The notes beneath the pieces were generated by a model. That model was not told where the DNA came from, did not search any database, and saw nothing but the letters and a program-made list of their open reading frames with translations. 64,000 bases of DNA from contig MVDH01000003.1 in assembly GCA_003056245.1 (NCBI GenBank), forward strand, positions 1,289,331-1,353,330. The letters run 5' to 3'. Shown here in pieces: positions 47,007-55,936 of the stretch. The translations under genes and the position numbers were made by a program. The DNA comes from Cellvibrio sp. 79. Its GTDB lineage: Bacteria; Pseudomonadota; Gammaproteobacteria; Pseudomonadales; Cellvibrionaceae. Every line of letters starts with the position of its first letter. Positions within the stretch are counted from its first letter, which is position 1.

Positions 47007-47189
47007 ACCCAAGGTTAGTAGCGTTCCGCAAATGAAATTATGGTTGGGTTATATAACCGTTTAGTAATTAATCGTCTTAAACGGGGCTGGTAAAAAACGA
47101 AATTCTTTGCTCGTTGTTTTCGGATGAGCAATTTGATTGGTTGTTGATCCAGAAGCGAGCACTGGTAAAATTTCGCCCATCAAAAAAAC

Positions 47190-47215
47190 AAAAAGCCCGC
47201 AAGTGCGGGCTTTTT
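47190..47215 (-). terminator. Intrinsic terminator after zapA
   Basis: AAAAAGCCCGCA and TGCGGGCTTTTT form the stem; reading on the minus strand it is followed by TTTTTGTTTTTTT. Confidence 0.88.
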
Positions 47216-47236
47216 AGTGGTTAATGCTGTTGTTGA

Positions 47237-47536
47237 TTAACCAAGGTTCGCCAAACTGCGATCCAGCTTCTCATTCAATCGCAGTAAATCCACGTGGCTT
47301 GCGGAAGTGCCGCCGCCGTTTCCTGCCTGGCGCGCCTGCAATAATTCATGGCTCAGGTTGAGTGCTGCCATGACCGCTATCCGCTCCAAACCGATAATCG
47401 CACCACTACCGCGAATGGCTTTCATACGCTCATCCAGCAATTGCGCAGATTCAATTAGCGCCTGGCGTTCTTCACGCGGACATGCGACTTGATATTCTTT
47501 ATCGAGGATTTTTACAAAAACAGTTTCGTTGCTCAT
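47237..47536 (-). CDS. zapA: Cell division protein ZapA
   Basis: FtsZ-associated protein that bundles FtsZ filaments at the Z ring. 99 aa, as usual. N-terminal TVFVKILDKEYQVACPREER and the helical ERMKAIRGSGAIIGLERIAVMAALNLSHEL region are typical of ZapA; the C-terminus is a coiled coil. It follows the small coiled-coil gene by 24 nt and precedes 6S RNA, the conserved order. Confidence 0.94.
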   Translation of the reverse strand: MSNETVFVKILDKEYQVACPREERQALIESAQLLDERMKAIRGSGAIIGLERIAVMAALNLSHELLQARQAGNGGGTSASHVDLLRLNEKLDRSLANLG

Positions 47537-47560
47537 TGGTATTCCCGATTACTTGGCCGA

Positions 47561-47767
47561 CTATTCGGCATCCAGGTTACGTAAATGGGTGATCATGGCC
47601 TCTACACGGCTGCGCGCCAGCTCATTCTTCTCAATCAGGCGCACCCGCTCGCGTTGCCATTCACTTTCGCGGGTCTTTAAATCGGCATTTTCCTGCTGCA
47701 GGCGATTACACAACAGAATCAGCTTATCCAGCTTGGTTTCAAGGGCGAGTAAAAGATCGTCAGACAT
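47561..47767 (-). CDS. Small coiled-coil protein (TIGR02449/ZapB-like)
   Basis: A 68-residue all-helical protein, nearly entirely heptad-like (LETKLDKLILLCNRLQQENA then LKTRESEWQRERVRLIEKNE), matching the short TIGR02449 family found immediately upstream of zapA in Pseudomonas-like genomes. The start is ATG at 47767; the frame extends three codons to a TTG with no better support. The position suggests a role with ZapA in division, but its function is not established. Confidence 0.85.
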   Translation of the reverse strand: MSDDLLLALETKLDKLILLCNRLQQENADLKTRESEWQRERVRLIEKNELARSRVEAMITHLRNLDAE

Positions 47768-47999
47768 GATTATCAATAACCAATAAATAGCGCAGGTCGC
47801 CCACTATATTGTGCCCTCGGCAGGTGGTCAATCGAACAGGCCAAGTTAATGTGAATTCGAGAAGTTGATTGTTATCAAATGATAAACAAACAGGTTTTAC
47901 TTAAGTTCCCTCAACCATTGAATTTGCTATATAAAAACTTTGCAGAGCCGTATCGGTCAATCGTGGTAGCATTTGCCTACCGTGATAGAGAGGCTTTCC

Positions 48000-48611
48000 A
48001 TGACGACAACTTCTGAAGACTATTTGCAATCCCCCCTGAATTTCGACGATCTCGCCAACCTTTTAGCACCCTTGGGCACATTAAACAGTCCTTCCGAGTT
48101 GCACGGTTTACTGTGCGGTAAATTGGCTGGCGGAGCACAACTGACGGAAATTAATTGGTTGCTGGATGCTGTTGAGTTTCTTGATTTTATTGCGGCACCT
48201 GATGAGCACGTGCGCCATGCATTAAGTCGCCTCTACCACAGCACTAATAGCCAATTGCAGGGTGAGCTAAATCTGAAATTAATGTTACCTGACGATGACA
48301 ATTTGATCAGCGAACGTGTGCGCGCCTTGAGTGAATGGTGCCATGGTTTTTTATCGGGCTTTGGTAGCGTTGATCACCAAGGCAAGCGCGAAATCTCGGA
48401 AGAGGCGGAAGAGATGTTGCGCGATCTCGCTGACATCGTACAAATACAGGCGGACGATGAAGAAGATGAGCCGAGCGCAGAAGCCGATTATATGGAAGTA
48501 ACTGAATATGTTCGTGTAGTAGTGACTTCCCTGTATTTTGAATTTGCTGCTGAACCCGGTGCTGCATCTGACCCGTCCACTACTGCGCCTGTGTCCCATC
48601 AATTGCATTAA
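48000..48611 (+). CDS. ygfB: UPF0149 family protein YgfB
   Basis: A 203-residue cytosolic protein of the YgfB/YecA (UPF0149) family. The start at 48000 has AGAGAGG ~8 nt upstream, better than 47973. Conserved: LNSPSELHGLLCGKLAGG near 30-47, VRALSEWCHGFLSGFG near 105 and the acidic DDEEDEPSAEADYMEVTEYV tail. In Pseudomonas, YgfB has been linked with regulation of beta-lactam resistance genes; whether that applies here is unknown. First gene of the ygfB-pepP-ubiH cluster, 33 nt before pepP. Confidence 0.92.
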   Translation: MTTTSEDYLQSPLNFDDLANLLAPLGTLNSPSELHGLLCGKLAGGAQLTEINWLLDAVEFLDFIAAPDEHVRHALSRLYHSTNSQLQGELNLKLMLPDDDNLISERVRALSEWCHGFLSGFGSVDHQGKREISEEAEEMLRDLADIVQIQADDEEDEPSAEADYMEVTEYVRVVVTSLYFEFAAEPGAASDPSTTAPVSHQLH

Positions 48612-48644
48612 TTTTTTTCAAACAAGCTCGTTGTAGAGAAAATT

Positions 48645-49955
48645 ATGAGAATAACCAAGCCTGAATTTGCCCGTCGCCGTAAACAATTAATGGCGCAGAT
48701 GGAACCTAATTCCATCGCCATAGTTCCTGCAGCGCCGGAACGCCCGCGCAGCCGCGATACGGAATATCACTATCGCCAGGACAGTGATTTTTTATATCTT
48801 TCCGGATTTGAAGAGCCGCAAGCTGTACTCGTGTTAATTCCCGGGCGCGAACATGGCGAATTTGTTTTGTTTGTGCGTGAACGCAATCGCGAACGTGAAA
48901 TTTGGGATGGCTATCGCGCTGGGCCCGAGGGCGCATGCAGCGAATTTGAAGCAGACGATGCATTTCCCATTGACGATATCGATGAAATTTTGCCGGGCCT
49001 GCTCGAAGGCAAGCAGCGCGTTTATTATTCCATGGGCAAAGATAGCGAATTTGATAAACATGTGATGGATTGGGTAAATACCATTCGCGCGAAAGTGCGT
49101 TCCGGTGCAACACCGCCCGGTGAATTTCTCGATTTGAGCCACTTCCTCAATGATATGCGTTTATTTAAAAGCGCCGCTGAATTGCGCGTGATGAAAGAGG
49201 CCGGTGAAATTTCTGCACGTGCGCATGTACGAGCGATGAAAGCATCGAAACCGGGGCTGATGGAATATCAACTCGAAGCAGAAATTATTCACGAATTCCA
49301 AATGAGCGGTGCACGTTTCCCTGCATACAACTCTATCGTTGGCGGTGGAAAAAATGGTTGCATCCTCCATTACATTGAAAATTCGGCGCCGTTAAAAAAT
49401 GGCGATCTGGTGTTAATTGATGCTGGTTGTGAATTGGATTATTACGCGGCTGATATCACTCGGACCTTTCCCGTCAATGGAAAATTTTCGCCTGAACAGA
49501 AAGCGCTTTACGGAATTTGCCTGCAAGCGCAACTCGAAGCCATTGCCGTGGCAAAGCCGGGTAACCACTGGAATGATCCGCATGAAGCAACGGTGCGTGT
49601 AATTACTGAAGGTTTGGTAAAAATCGGTTTGCTTGAAGGCGATGTGAACGAATTAATTAAAACCGAAGCCTATAAAGAATTTTATATGCATCGTGCTGGG
49701 CACTGGCTGGGAATGGACGTTCATGATGTCGGCGATTATAAAGTCGGTGGTGAATGGCGTGTGCTCGAACCGGGCATGGTGATGACAGTTGAGCCGGGAA
49801 TTTATGTGGCTCCGGATAACGAACGCGTCGCCAAAAAATGGCGCGGTATCGGCATCCGCATTGAAGATGATGTTGTTATCACTAAGGATGGCAATGAAGT
49901 ACTGACCAAAGATGTTCCCAAGACCGTTGAAGAAATTGAAAAATTAATGGGATGA
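48645..49955 (+). CDS. pepP: Xaa-Pro aminopeptidase
   Basis: M24B metallopeptidase that removes N-terminal residues preceding proline. 436 aa. An N-terminal AMP_N domain (EFARRRKQLMAQMEPNSIAI, YHYRQDSDFLYLSGF) precedes the pita-bread catalytic domain. Metal ligands lie in LIDAGCELDYYAADITRTFP (Asp, Asp), HRAGHWLGMDVHDVG (His), TVEPGIYV (Glu) and RIEDDVVIT (Glu). The standard gene order ygfB-pepP-ubiH is interrupted here by a glycosyltransferase starting 3 nt after the stop. Confidence 0.96.
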   Translation: MRITKPEFARRRKQLMAQMEPNSIAIVPAAPERPRSRDTEYHYRQDSDFLYLSGFEEPQAVLVLIPGREHGEFVLFVRERNREREIWDGYRAGPEGACSEFEADDAFPIDDIDEILPGLLEGKQRVYYSMGKDSEFDKHVMDWVNTIRAKVRSGATPPGEFLDLSHFLNDMRLFKSAAELRVMKEAGEISARAHVRAMKASKPGLMEYQLEAEIIHEFQMSGARFPAYNSIVGGGKNGCILHYIENSAPLKNGDLVLIDAGCELDYYAADITRTFPVNGKFSPEQKALYGICLQAQLEAIAVAKPGNHWNDPHEATVRVITEGLVKIGLLEGDVNELIKTEAYKEFYMHRAGHWLGMDVHDVGDYKVGGEWRVLEPGMVMTVEPGIYVAPDNERVAKKWRGIGIRIEDDVVITKDGNEVLTKDVPKTVEEIEKLMG

Positions 49956-49958
49956 TCA

Positions 49959-51476
49959 ATGCGTGCACTTGATAGCAACCAGGAGCGTTGGCGTGCGAAC
50001 GCAGGGGAGCTTTCGCCTGCGTTCATTGATGCAGGTTGTATAGTAAGTATTATTTTTCTGGCATTGACCACGTTGCTGTGGAATTACCAGGCATTGCCGC
50101 TTCAATATTGGGATGAAAGCCGCAATGCAAACAATGCACTCGAAATGGTGCTTGGATCTGGTTGGTTGGTGCCTGCGTATGATGGACAAGTAGATCACTG
50201 GAATACCAAGCCGCCATTATTGATTTGGTTAATGGCTGGCTTGATGAAGCTAGGGTTTGCTCCGTTATTAGCAGTAAGGCTTCCTTCGGCAATTGCAGCT
50301 TGTCTGACAATGATTCTGGTATGGGTCGTCGTGCGCTATGGTTTGCGCGATAGATTTGCAGCAGCAATTGCGGTGATATTGTTATTCAGTTCGAAAATCT
50401 ATACCGGAATCCACGGCGCGCATACCGGTGATTACGACACATTGTTAGCATTATTTATTACGGGTTATATATTGAGTGTCTGGCAGGCGCTAATCGCGCA
50501 GGATACGCAAAAAAAATACTGGAGATTATGTGCAGGAATTTGTCTGGTACTCGCTGTGCTGACAAAAGGGCCTGCGGGCGCTTTCGGTTTGATCGGTTTA
50601 TGTTTATTTTTTGCAATGACTGGCCAATTGCTCAGTATCGTTAAAGATTGGCGGTGGTGGTTTGTTGGGATAGCTGCGATTTCTTTCTGTTTGAGTTATT
50701 ACATTACGCGCGAACTTTACGATCCTGGATATTTAAATGCAGTCTGGATCAATGAAATCACTGGTCGTTACAGCGAAACAAACGAAGCCCATTATTACGG
50801 TCATTGGTTTTATATATCGACACTATTCAAACAGTTTGAACCCGGTGCGTTGTTTTTGTTGTTAATCGGCGTTTCTTTATGTAGTAGTAATGTCGCGCGT
50901 AAACGGTTGGTGCAAATTAGTTTTTTTTCCGGTGCGGGCATTGTCATTTTGTTATCGAGCGCAAAAACGCAACTCTATTGGTATTTAATTCCCGCCATTC
51001 CCTTGTTATCAATTGCTGCGGCCATCGCGGTAGTTGATGCTATTAGAAAGTTTCACCTGCAACGGACTGCGATCCGGATGTTTTGTATTTTATTTCTGGC
51101 GTTACCATTATTGGTTTCAATTTATAAAAATGCGTTTAGTTTGCCGGCCAAGGCACAGCAGAAAGCGCGAATCAGCCAATATGGAGTACTGTTTGACGAA
51201 TTGCGGCGCACAGGAAATATGCAGCGTCCAATAACGGTTATCGATGACGGTGTTGATAATACGGCAGGGCTGGTCAACTACAATCCCGAACTAAAATTTT
51301 ATACGCGGCTTGAGCAGCAAAAAGGCTCGATCATCCGAACGAAAAAATTGGTTGATGCGGCAGCGATCAGCGGCCTGGTTGCCAGTTGTGACTATAAAAA
51401 TACAAAAACACTTCGCGCTATGCTCAACCATGTACTCATTGATCGCAACGTGTGTGTTGCAGGCTACAAGGATTAA
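49959..51476 (+). CDS. PMT/ArnT-like membrane glycosyltransferase
   Basis: A 505-residue integral membrane protein of the GT39/GT83 (PMT_2) type that transfers sugars from polyprenyl phosphate donors to lipid or protein acceptors on the periplasmic side. About ten hydrophobic helices; the acidic first-loop motif YWDESRNANNALEM and the following DHWNTKPPLLIWLMAGLMKLG are typical. It begins 3 nt after pepP and ends 2 nt before the UbiH-UbiI start, so it is translationally coupled in the operon though functionally unrelated. Usually no such gene lies between pepP and ubiH. Donor and acceptor are unknown. Confidence 0.87.
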   Translation: MRALDSNQERWRANAGELSPAFIDAGCIVSIIFLALTTLLWNYQALPLQYWDESRNANNALEMVLGSGWLVPAYDGQVDHWNTKPPLLIWLMAGLMKLGFAPLLAVRLPSAIAACLTMILVWVVVRYGLRDRFAAAIAVILLFSSKIYTGIHGAHTGDYDTLLALFITGYILSVWQALIAQDTQKKYWRLCAGICLVLAVLTKGPAGAFGLIGLCLFFAMTGQLLSIVKDWRWWFVGIAAISFCLSYYITRELYDPGYLNAVWINEITGRYSETNEAHYYGHWFYISTLFKQFEPGALFLLLIGVSLCSSNVARKRLVQISFFSGAGIVILLSSAKTQLYWYLIPAIPLLSIAAAIAVVDAIRKFHLQRTAIRMFCILFLALPLLVSIYKNAFSLPAKAQQKARISQYGVLFDELRRTGNMQRPITVIDDGVDNTAGLVNYNPELKFYTRLEQQKGSIIRTKKLVDAAAISGLVASCDYKNTKTLRAMLNHVLIDRNVCVAGYKD

Positions 51477-51478
51477 TA

Positions 51479-54010
51479 ATGAACTCTCAATCCCTGTCAG
51501 ATTATTTCGATATCGCCATTATTGGTGGCGGGATGGTCGGCACCAGCCTTGCCAGCATGTTGGCGGCGAGCCAGCCACAATTGCGCATTGCGTTAATTGA
51601 AGCCCAACCATTTGCGCAAGCCGATGAGGTTCATTATCAATCCAGTTTTGATGCTCGTTCTACGGCGCTTTCTTACGGCACTGCGAAAATTATGCAAGAG
51701 CTTGGCTTGTGGGGCGAATTGCAACAGCACATAACGCCGATTGCACAAGTGCATGTTTCGGATCGCGGGCATTTTCTCGGCGGTCTTATTGATGCGACAA
51801 CCAATAATCTCGATGCAGTGGGTTATGTGGTAGAAAATGCGTGGTTGGGTAAAGTGTTGCTGGCGAATGTGCAAGCGCGGGAGTCGATTGAATGCTTTAC
51901 GCCGGCCAAAGTGCTGGAATTAATTCCGCAAGAAAATTCTACGCGTTTGCGTGTGCAATCGGGCACCCGGGATTTTTTCATTGATACTGCGCTTGCTGTA
52001 GTTGCTGATGGTGGTGATTCGGCGGTGCGCCGCAATCTTGGAATTGCAACACAAATCCGTGAGTACGGCCAAACAGCTATTATCACTAATGTAGAATTCT
52101 CCGAGCCTCATCAAGGCATCGCGTTTGAGCGATTTACCGATCAGGGCCCCATTGCATTACTGCCATTGGGTGAATCTGTTCATGCGCAAAAATCTGCGTT
52201 GGTATGGACCTTACCTGCAGGCGAAGCAGATGAAATATTGTTGGCGAGCGATGCTGATTTTCTTGCACATCTGCAAACACGATTTGGCTTTCGTGTCGGA
52301 AAATTTACGCGCGTAGCCAAGCGCTTTGCTTACCCGTTGCAGTTGGTATTGGCAGAAGAGCAGATCCGCTCCCATGTAGTTTTGTTGGGGAATGCTGCAC
52401 ATTTTTTACATCCCGTCGCAGGGCAGGGGTTTAATCTTGCGTTGCGCGATTGCGCCTGTTTGGTGACAACGTTGCGTAATTCACATGCGCAGCAAAAATC
52501 GCCGGGCGATTTAGCGGTACTACAAACTTATCTTGAAACGCAAGCGTTGGATCAACAATTGACGATTGAATTCAGCGATAAGCTGGTTCGCCTTTTTTCC
52601 AATAATTATTTGCCCTTAATTGCATTACGTCATTTAGGATTATTAAGTCTGGAATCCTTGCCGTTATTAAAAGATCAATTTATGGCGCAGACCATGGGTA
52701 CCGCCGGGCGCCAGTATCGCTGGCAACGCGATTCGGTTATGGTTTCAGGTGAAAAAAATAATCTATCAGTATCAACAAAGAAAACACCGGTTTTAAATGA
52801 AACAGTGTTTGATGTAATTATTGTCGGTGCAGGTTTGGTTGGTGCTTCGTTGGCTTGTGCTATTGCTCAAACAGAAGCCGCACAGCATTTGCGGATCGCC
52901 GTGATTGAGGCTGGTGGCGATATACCACATTTTTCCGGAGAGCATTTCGATCCACGTGTTGTTGCACTCACACATGCATCGGAAAAATTATTACGCAGGA
53001 TCGGATGTTGGGATGCCATTGCTTTTGAGCGTGTGTGCGCCTACCGCGAAATGAAGGTTTGGGATGGCGAAGGCACGGCGGCAATTGAGTTTGATTGTGC
53101 GGAAGTGCAGCAAACCCATCTTGGTCATATCGTGGAAAATTCGGTCATCGTTAATCAATTGCGTGCGCGAATGGCGCAGCTATCGAATATAACGTTGATT
53201 CAGCCAGCGGCAGTCACTGAATTAATTCCTGCCGCTAATAAGAATTCATCGGTGAGTGTGCAATTAAATACCGGTATCACTATAACGTCGTCATTAATGA
53301 TTGCTGCCGATGGTGCGCAATCCCGTGTGCGTGAACTTGCCGATTTTAAAATCCGCGAATGGGATTACGGCCAGCAGGCGATTATTACCACTGTACGCAC
53401 AGAAAAATCGCACGAATATACGGCCCGGCAGCGCTTTATGCACACCGGACCGTTGGCATTTTTGCCGTTGCAAAATAATGGCGATGCACATCAATGTTCT
53501 ATCGTCTGGTCTGCGGAAGATGATTTGGCGCAAACACTTATGTCACTGGATGACGAGGCATTTTGTGCGCGTTTGACGCAGGCGTTTGAAGGGCGCCTGG
53601 GTGCGGTTTCAGCATGCGATAAACGCTATGTAATTCCTTTGCGTCAGCGCCACGCGACGAGTTATATCCAGCCAGGAATTGCATTGGTGGGTGATGCCGC
53701 CCACAACATTCATCCATTAGCGGGGCAGGGTGTTAATTTGGGGATGCTGGATGTTATTGCCCTTGCGGGGGAAATCGAGCGAGCGTTAATCCGCGGTATT
53801 CCATTAAATGACGAATCGATATTGCGCCGTTATCAGCGTGAGAGGCTTGCAGGCAACCTGGGTATGATGTCTGCTATGGAAGTGTTTAAACAACTTTTTG
53901 GTAGCCACTCGCTGAGCGCTAATTGGTTGCGCAATACCGGCATGCGCCAGCTAAACTCCATAACGGCAATGAAAAAATTCATCGTTAATACGGCGTTAGG
54001 CGTTAATTAA
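51479..54010 (+). CDS. Fused UbiH-UbiI (VisC) flavin monooxygenase
   Basis: A single 843-residue frame containing two complete FAD monooxygenases of ubiquinone biosynthesis. Half 1 (1-~410) has FAD motif DIAIIGGGMVGTS, the FDARSTALSYGTAKI segment and GNAAHFLHPVAGQGFN near 304, typical of UbiH (ring C6 hydroxylation). Half 2 starts with DVIIVGAGLVGAS at 445, has FDPRVVALTHASEKLLRRIG and GDAAHNIHPLAGQGVN near 737, typical of UbiI/VisC (C5 hydroxylation). They are joined by a ~35-residue polar linker with no stop. In most relatives these are two adjacent genes (ubiH, visC). The start at 51479 has AAGGA upstream. A sequencing artefact removing a stop is unlikely because the linker is coherent, but cannot be excluded. 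Confidence 0.9.
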   Translation: MNSQSLSDYFDIAIIGGGMVGTSLASMLAASQPQLRIALIEAQPFAQADEVHYQSSFDARSTALSYGTAKIMQELGLWGELQQHITPIAQVHVSDRGHFLGGLIDATTNNLDAVGYVVENAWLGKVLLANVQARESIECFTPAKVLELIPQENSTRLRVQSGTRDFFIDTALAVVADGGDSAVRRNLGIATQIREYGQTAIITNVEFSEPHQGIAFERFTDQGPIALLPLGESVHAQKSALVWTLPAGEADEILLASDADFLAHLQTRFGFRVGKFTRVAKRFAYPLQLVLAEEQIRSHVVLLGNAAHFLHPVAGQGFNLALRDCACLVTTLRNSHAQQKSPGDLAVLQTYLETQALDQQLTIEFSDKLVRLFSNNYLPLIALRHLGLLSLESLPLLKDQFMAQTMGTAGRQYRWQRDSVMVSGEKNNLSVSTKKTPVLNETVFDVIIVGAGLVGASLACAIAQTEAAQHLRIAVIEAGGDIPHFSGEHFDPRVVALTHASEKLLRRIGCWDAIAFERVCAYREMKVWDGEGTAAIEFDCAEVQQTHLGHIVENSVIVNQLRARMAQLSNITLIQPAAVTELIPAANKNSSVSVQLNTGITITSSLMIAADGAQSRVRELADFKIREWDYGQQAIITTVRTEKSHEYTARQRFMHTGPLAFLPLQNNGDAHQCSIVWSAEDDLAQTLMSLDDEAFCARLTQAFEGRLGAVSACDKRYVIPLRQRHATSYIQPGIALVGDAAHNIHPLAGQGVNLGMLDVIALAGEIERALIRGIPLNDESILRRYQRERLAGNLGMMSAMEVFKQLFGSHSLSANWLRNTGMRQLNSITAMKKFIVNTALGVN

Positions 54011-54038
54011 GACGCCGTATCTCTGTGAGTAAAATGAG

Positions 54039-54557
54039 ATGGTGTCATTTGATGTAGTTCTAGATGTTGCGCCCTTTGATTGGGCATCCATAGGTACATC
54101 GTTGCTGTGTGGCAGCATTATCGGTATGGAGCGGCAACTACGCGGCAAACCGGTCGGTATACGCACATCTTCCCTGATAACATTGGGAACCTACATTTTT
54201 ATTGCGGCGTCGCTGTTCGCATCTTCACATTTTTCCGGTTCTGAAAAAGTCGTCACTGATCCCTCGCGCATTATTGGCCAGGTAATTACCGGTATTGGAT
54301 TTTTAGGTGCAGGGGTGATGTTGGCGCGCGATGGTTTTGTGTTGGGTGTTACCTCGGCTGCAACTATTTGGGCGCTTGCTTCTATCGGAGTGGTGATCGC
54401 AATAGGCTACAACATAGTTGCCATAAAATTATCACTTGTAGTAATTGCCGTACTGGTCGGTGTGGATTTACTGGAAGATTATTCGCAAGCCTTTACCCGT
54501 GGTGTACATAAAAAATACCGGGATTGGCGTGGCAAAAACAAAAGTAGTTCGGATTAA
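54039..54557 (+). CDS. MgtC/SapB family membrane protein
   Basis: A 172-residue protein with about four to five helices and the family signature SIIGMERQLRGKPVGIRTSSL near 30-50, then GQVITGIGFLGAGVMLARDG. The MgtC family is linked to magnesium limitation, acid and virulence adaptation in other bacteria; plain MgtC-like proteins like this lack the ACT-like C-terminal domain. Located 28 nt after the UbiH-UbiI gene, perhaps co-transcribed. Confidence 0.9.
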   Translation: MVSFDVVLDVAPFDWASIGTSLLCGSIIGMERQLRGKPVGIRTSSLITLGTYIFIAASLFASSHFSGSEKVVTDPSRIIGQVITGIGFLGAGVMLARDGFVLGVTSAATIWALASIGVVIAIGYNIVAIKLSLVVIAVLVGVDLLEDYSQAFTRGVHKKYRDWRGKNKSSSD

Positions 54558-54603
54558 ATCGCACGGAAGAGTGTAGAAAAGTAACACTGAAAATGAAGGT
54601 TAT

Positions 54604-54978
54604 ATGTCGAAATTAATGATTGTTGCACGCGTATTAAATTGGTTGTTGTTATTAGTTTTTTTTGTCGCTATTGCGGGTTTTATTTCGTTTGCAAACGTCT
54701 ACGGATTTTTCCTTGCCACGGTAACCGCTGTGATTGCCTGGTTTTGTTACAAGCACAATCGTTGGGGCTATTTTGCTGCAGGCGCATGGGCATTAGCATG
54801 TTTTCAACTAGCCAAACAAGGCTACGAGTTTCAAAGCGTTAAGCGCCACGTAATGATTGTGGGTTTTATCTTGATACCTGTCGCAGTTTTTTTGCACGAA
54901 ACCCTGGCTAAAGTTACTACAAAATCTGCACAACATAATGGCAATGACGACAATCATGATTCAAAAATGCCCGATTAA
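54604..54978 (+). CDS. Small membrane protein of unknown function
   Basis: A 124-residue protein with three or four hydrophobic segments (LNWLLLLVFFVAIAGFISFA, FFLATVTAVIAWFCY, YFAAGAWALACFQLA, MIVGFILIPVAVFL) and a polar, Asp-rich C-terminal tail. I do not recognise the family. It follows the MgtC gene by 46 nt on the same strand, so possibly the same transcript. No enzymatic motif is visible. Confidence 0.7.
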   Translation: MSKLMIVARVLNWLLLLVFFVAIAGFISFANVYGFFLATVTAVIAWFCYKHNRWGYFAAGAWALACFQLAKQGYEFQSVKRHVMIVGFILIPVAVFLHETLAKVTTKSAQHNGNDDNHDSKMPD

Positions 54979-55041
54979 ATGTATCCCTATTACACAGCAT
55001 TACAAAAAGTGTCGATATTCTCCAAATTCATGGATAACCGC

Positions 55042-55069
55042 TTGACTCGACGCGCCCAAGTGCTTTAAT
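55042..55069 (+). promoter_or_regulatory. Candidate promoter of the cold-shock gene
   Basis: TTGACT (55042-55047), a 16-nt spacer and TTTAAT (55064-55069). It would give a ~185-nt leader before the cold-shock ATG, as for cspA-type genes whose long leaders are thermosensitive. Confidence 0.5.
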
Positions 55070-55260
55070 TTTGATCCGCTACAGATTGAGATCCGCCCCA
55101 AGACTAGGCTTTTGTAAGACAACCGCTTGCTCAAGACACTTGGACGTACCACGACCTGAGCAATAGCTTTATTTCAAGCTATTTCACTCTGGCTTTTAGT
55201 AAAGTCGGTTTTTTTGTTCGGTCAGCTACGCTGACGTTTTAGATGCAAGATGAGGAAACT

Positions 55261-55470
55261 ATGTCAGATCTAGTCTCTGGTGTTGTTAAGTGGTTCAATG
55301 ATGACAAGGGTTATGGTTTTATTGAGCGTGAAGGTGGTGCAGATGTATTTGTACACTTCCGTGCAATTAACGGCAATGGCCGTAAAACCTTGAAAGAAGG
55401 CCAAAAGGTCACTTTCGAAGTAACCCAGGGTCAAAAAGGCCCGCAAGCGGAAAACGTAACTCCACTTTAA
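55261..55470 (+). CDS. Cold-shock domain protein (CspA family)
   Basis: A 69-residue single-stranded nucleic-acid-binding protein. The start at 55261 has TGAGGA 5 nt upstream; the earlier ATG at 55243 overlaps that site. RNP1 (KGYGFIE) and RNP2 (VFVHF) are intact, with the aromatic residues that stack on RNA ([14 protein letters not shown]). It acts as an RNA chaperone. The long AT-rich leader (from ~55,076) suggests post-transcriptional control by temperature. Confidence 0.96.
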   Translation: MSDLVSGVVKWFNDDKGYGFIEREGGADVFVHFRAINGNGRKTLKEGQKVTFEVTQGQKGPQAENVTPL

Positions 55471-55488
55471 TCTGTGCGAGTTTCAACT

Positions 55489-55518
55489 AAGGGGTGATTG
55501 AGCAATCAATCGCCCCTT
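55489..55518 (+). terminator. Hairpin after the cold-shock gene
   Basis: AAGGGG(T)GATTGA, loop GCAA, TCAATC(G)CCCCTT. A strong 13-bp stem with one mismatch, but only a weak T run afterwards. Confidence 0.7.
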
Positions 55519-55606
55519 AGTACTTTGAGTGTCCGCACTTTTTATTCCTTCCTCCGCCCGTTATTCGGGGCGATAACTTTTCATATCCCGCAATGGCTCT
55601 GGCTAC

Positions 55607-55924
55607 ATGTTTGATTTGCAATCTGTTCTTTGGCTAACTCTGATTGTTCTTGCAATTTATTATTGGCGCGGTGCGTTGTTGGTAAAAGAGCGTGCGTTTG
55701 TTGCAGCACAAAGGCGCTGCGCTGAAATGGAAGTGCAATTGCTGGATGAAACTATCTATTTGCGGCGTATCTGGTTTAAGCGTAATGATCGTGGTGTGCT
55801 CTCACTTTGGCGATCATTTTATTTTGAGTTTACGGTGAGTGGTTCTGATCGATATTTCGGCCGCGTAATTATGCTGGGGCGAAATATTACCCACGTAGAA
55901 CTTGATCCGCATCGAGTGCATTAA
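55607..55924 (+). CDS. DUF3301 family protein
   Basis: A 105-residue protein: one N-terminal membrane helix (SVLWLTLIVLAIYYWRGALL) and a cytosolic C-terminal part with AAQRRCAEMEVQLLDETIYL, RIWFKRNDRGVLSLWRSFYF and EFTVSGSDRYFGRVIMLG. This pattern matches DUF3301, whose function is unknown and which is widespread in Gammaproteobacteria. Precedes the GNAT gene by 12 nt. Confidence 0.88.
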   Translation: MFDLQSVLWLTLIVLAIYYWRGALLVKERAFVAAQRRCAEMEVQLLDETIYLRRIWFKRNDRGVLSLWRSFYFEFTVSGSDRYFGRVIMLGRNITHVELDPHRVH

Positions 55925-55936
55925 TGAGTTTATGTC

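Noticed and set aside
46837-47031. Minus-strand open frame of 64 codons
   Set aside because: It coincides with the 6S RNA gene, whose conserved blocks explain the sequence.
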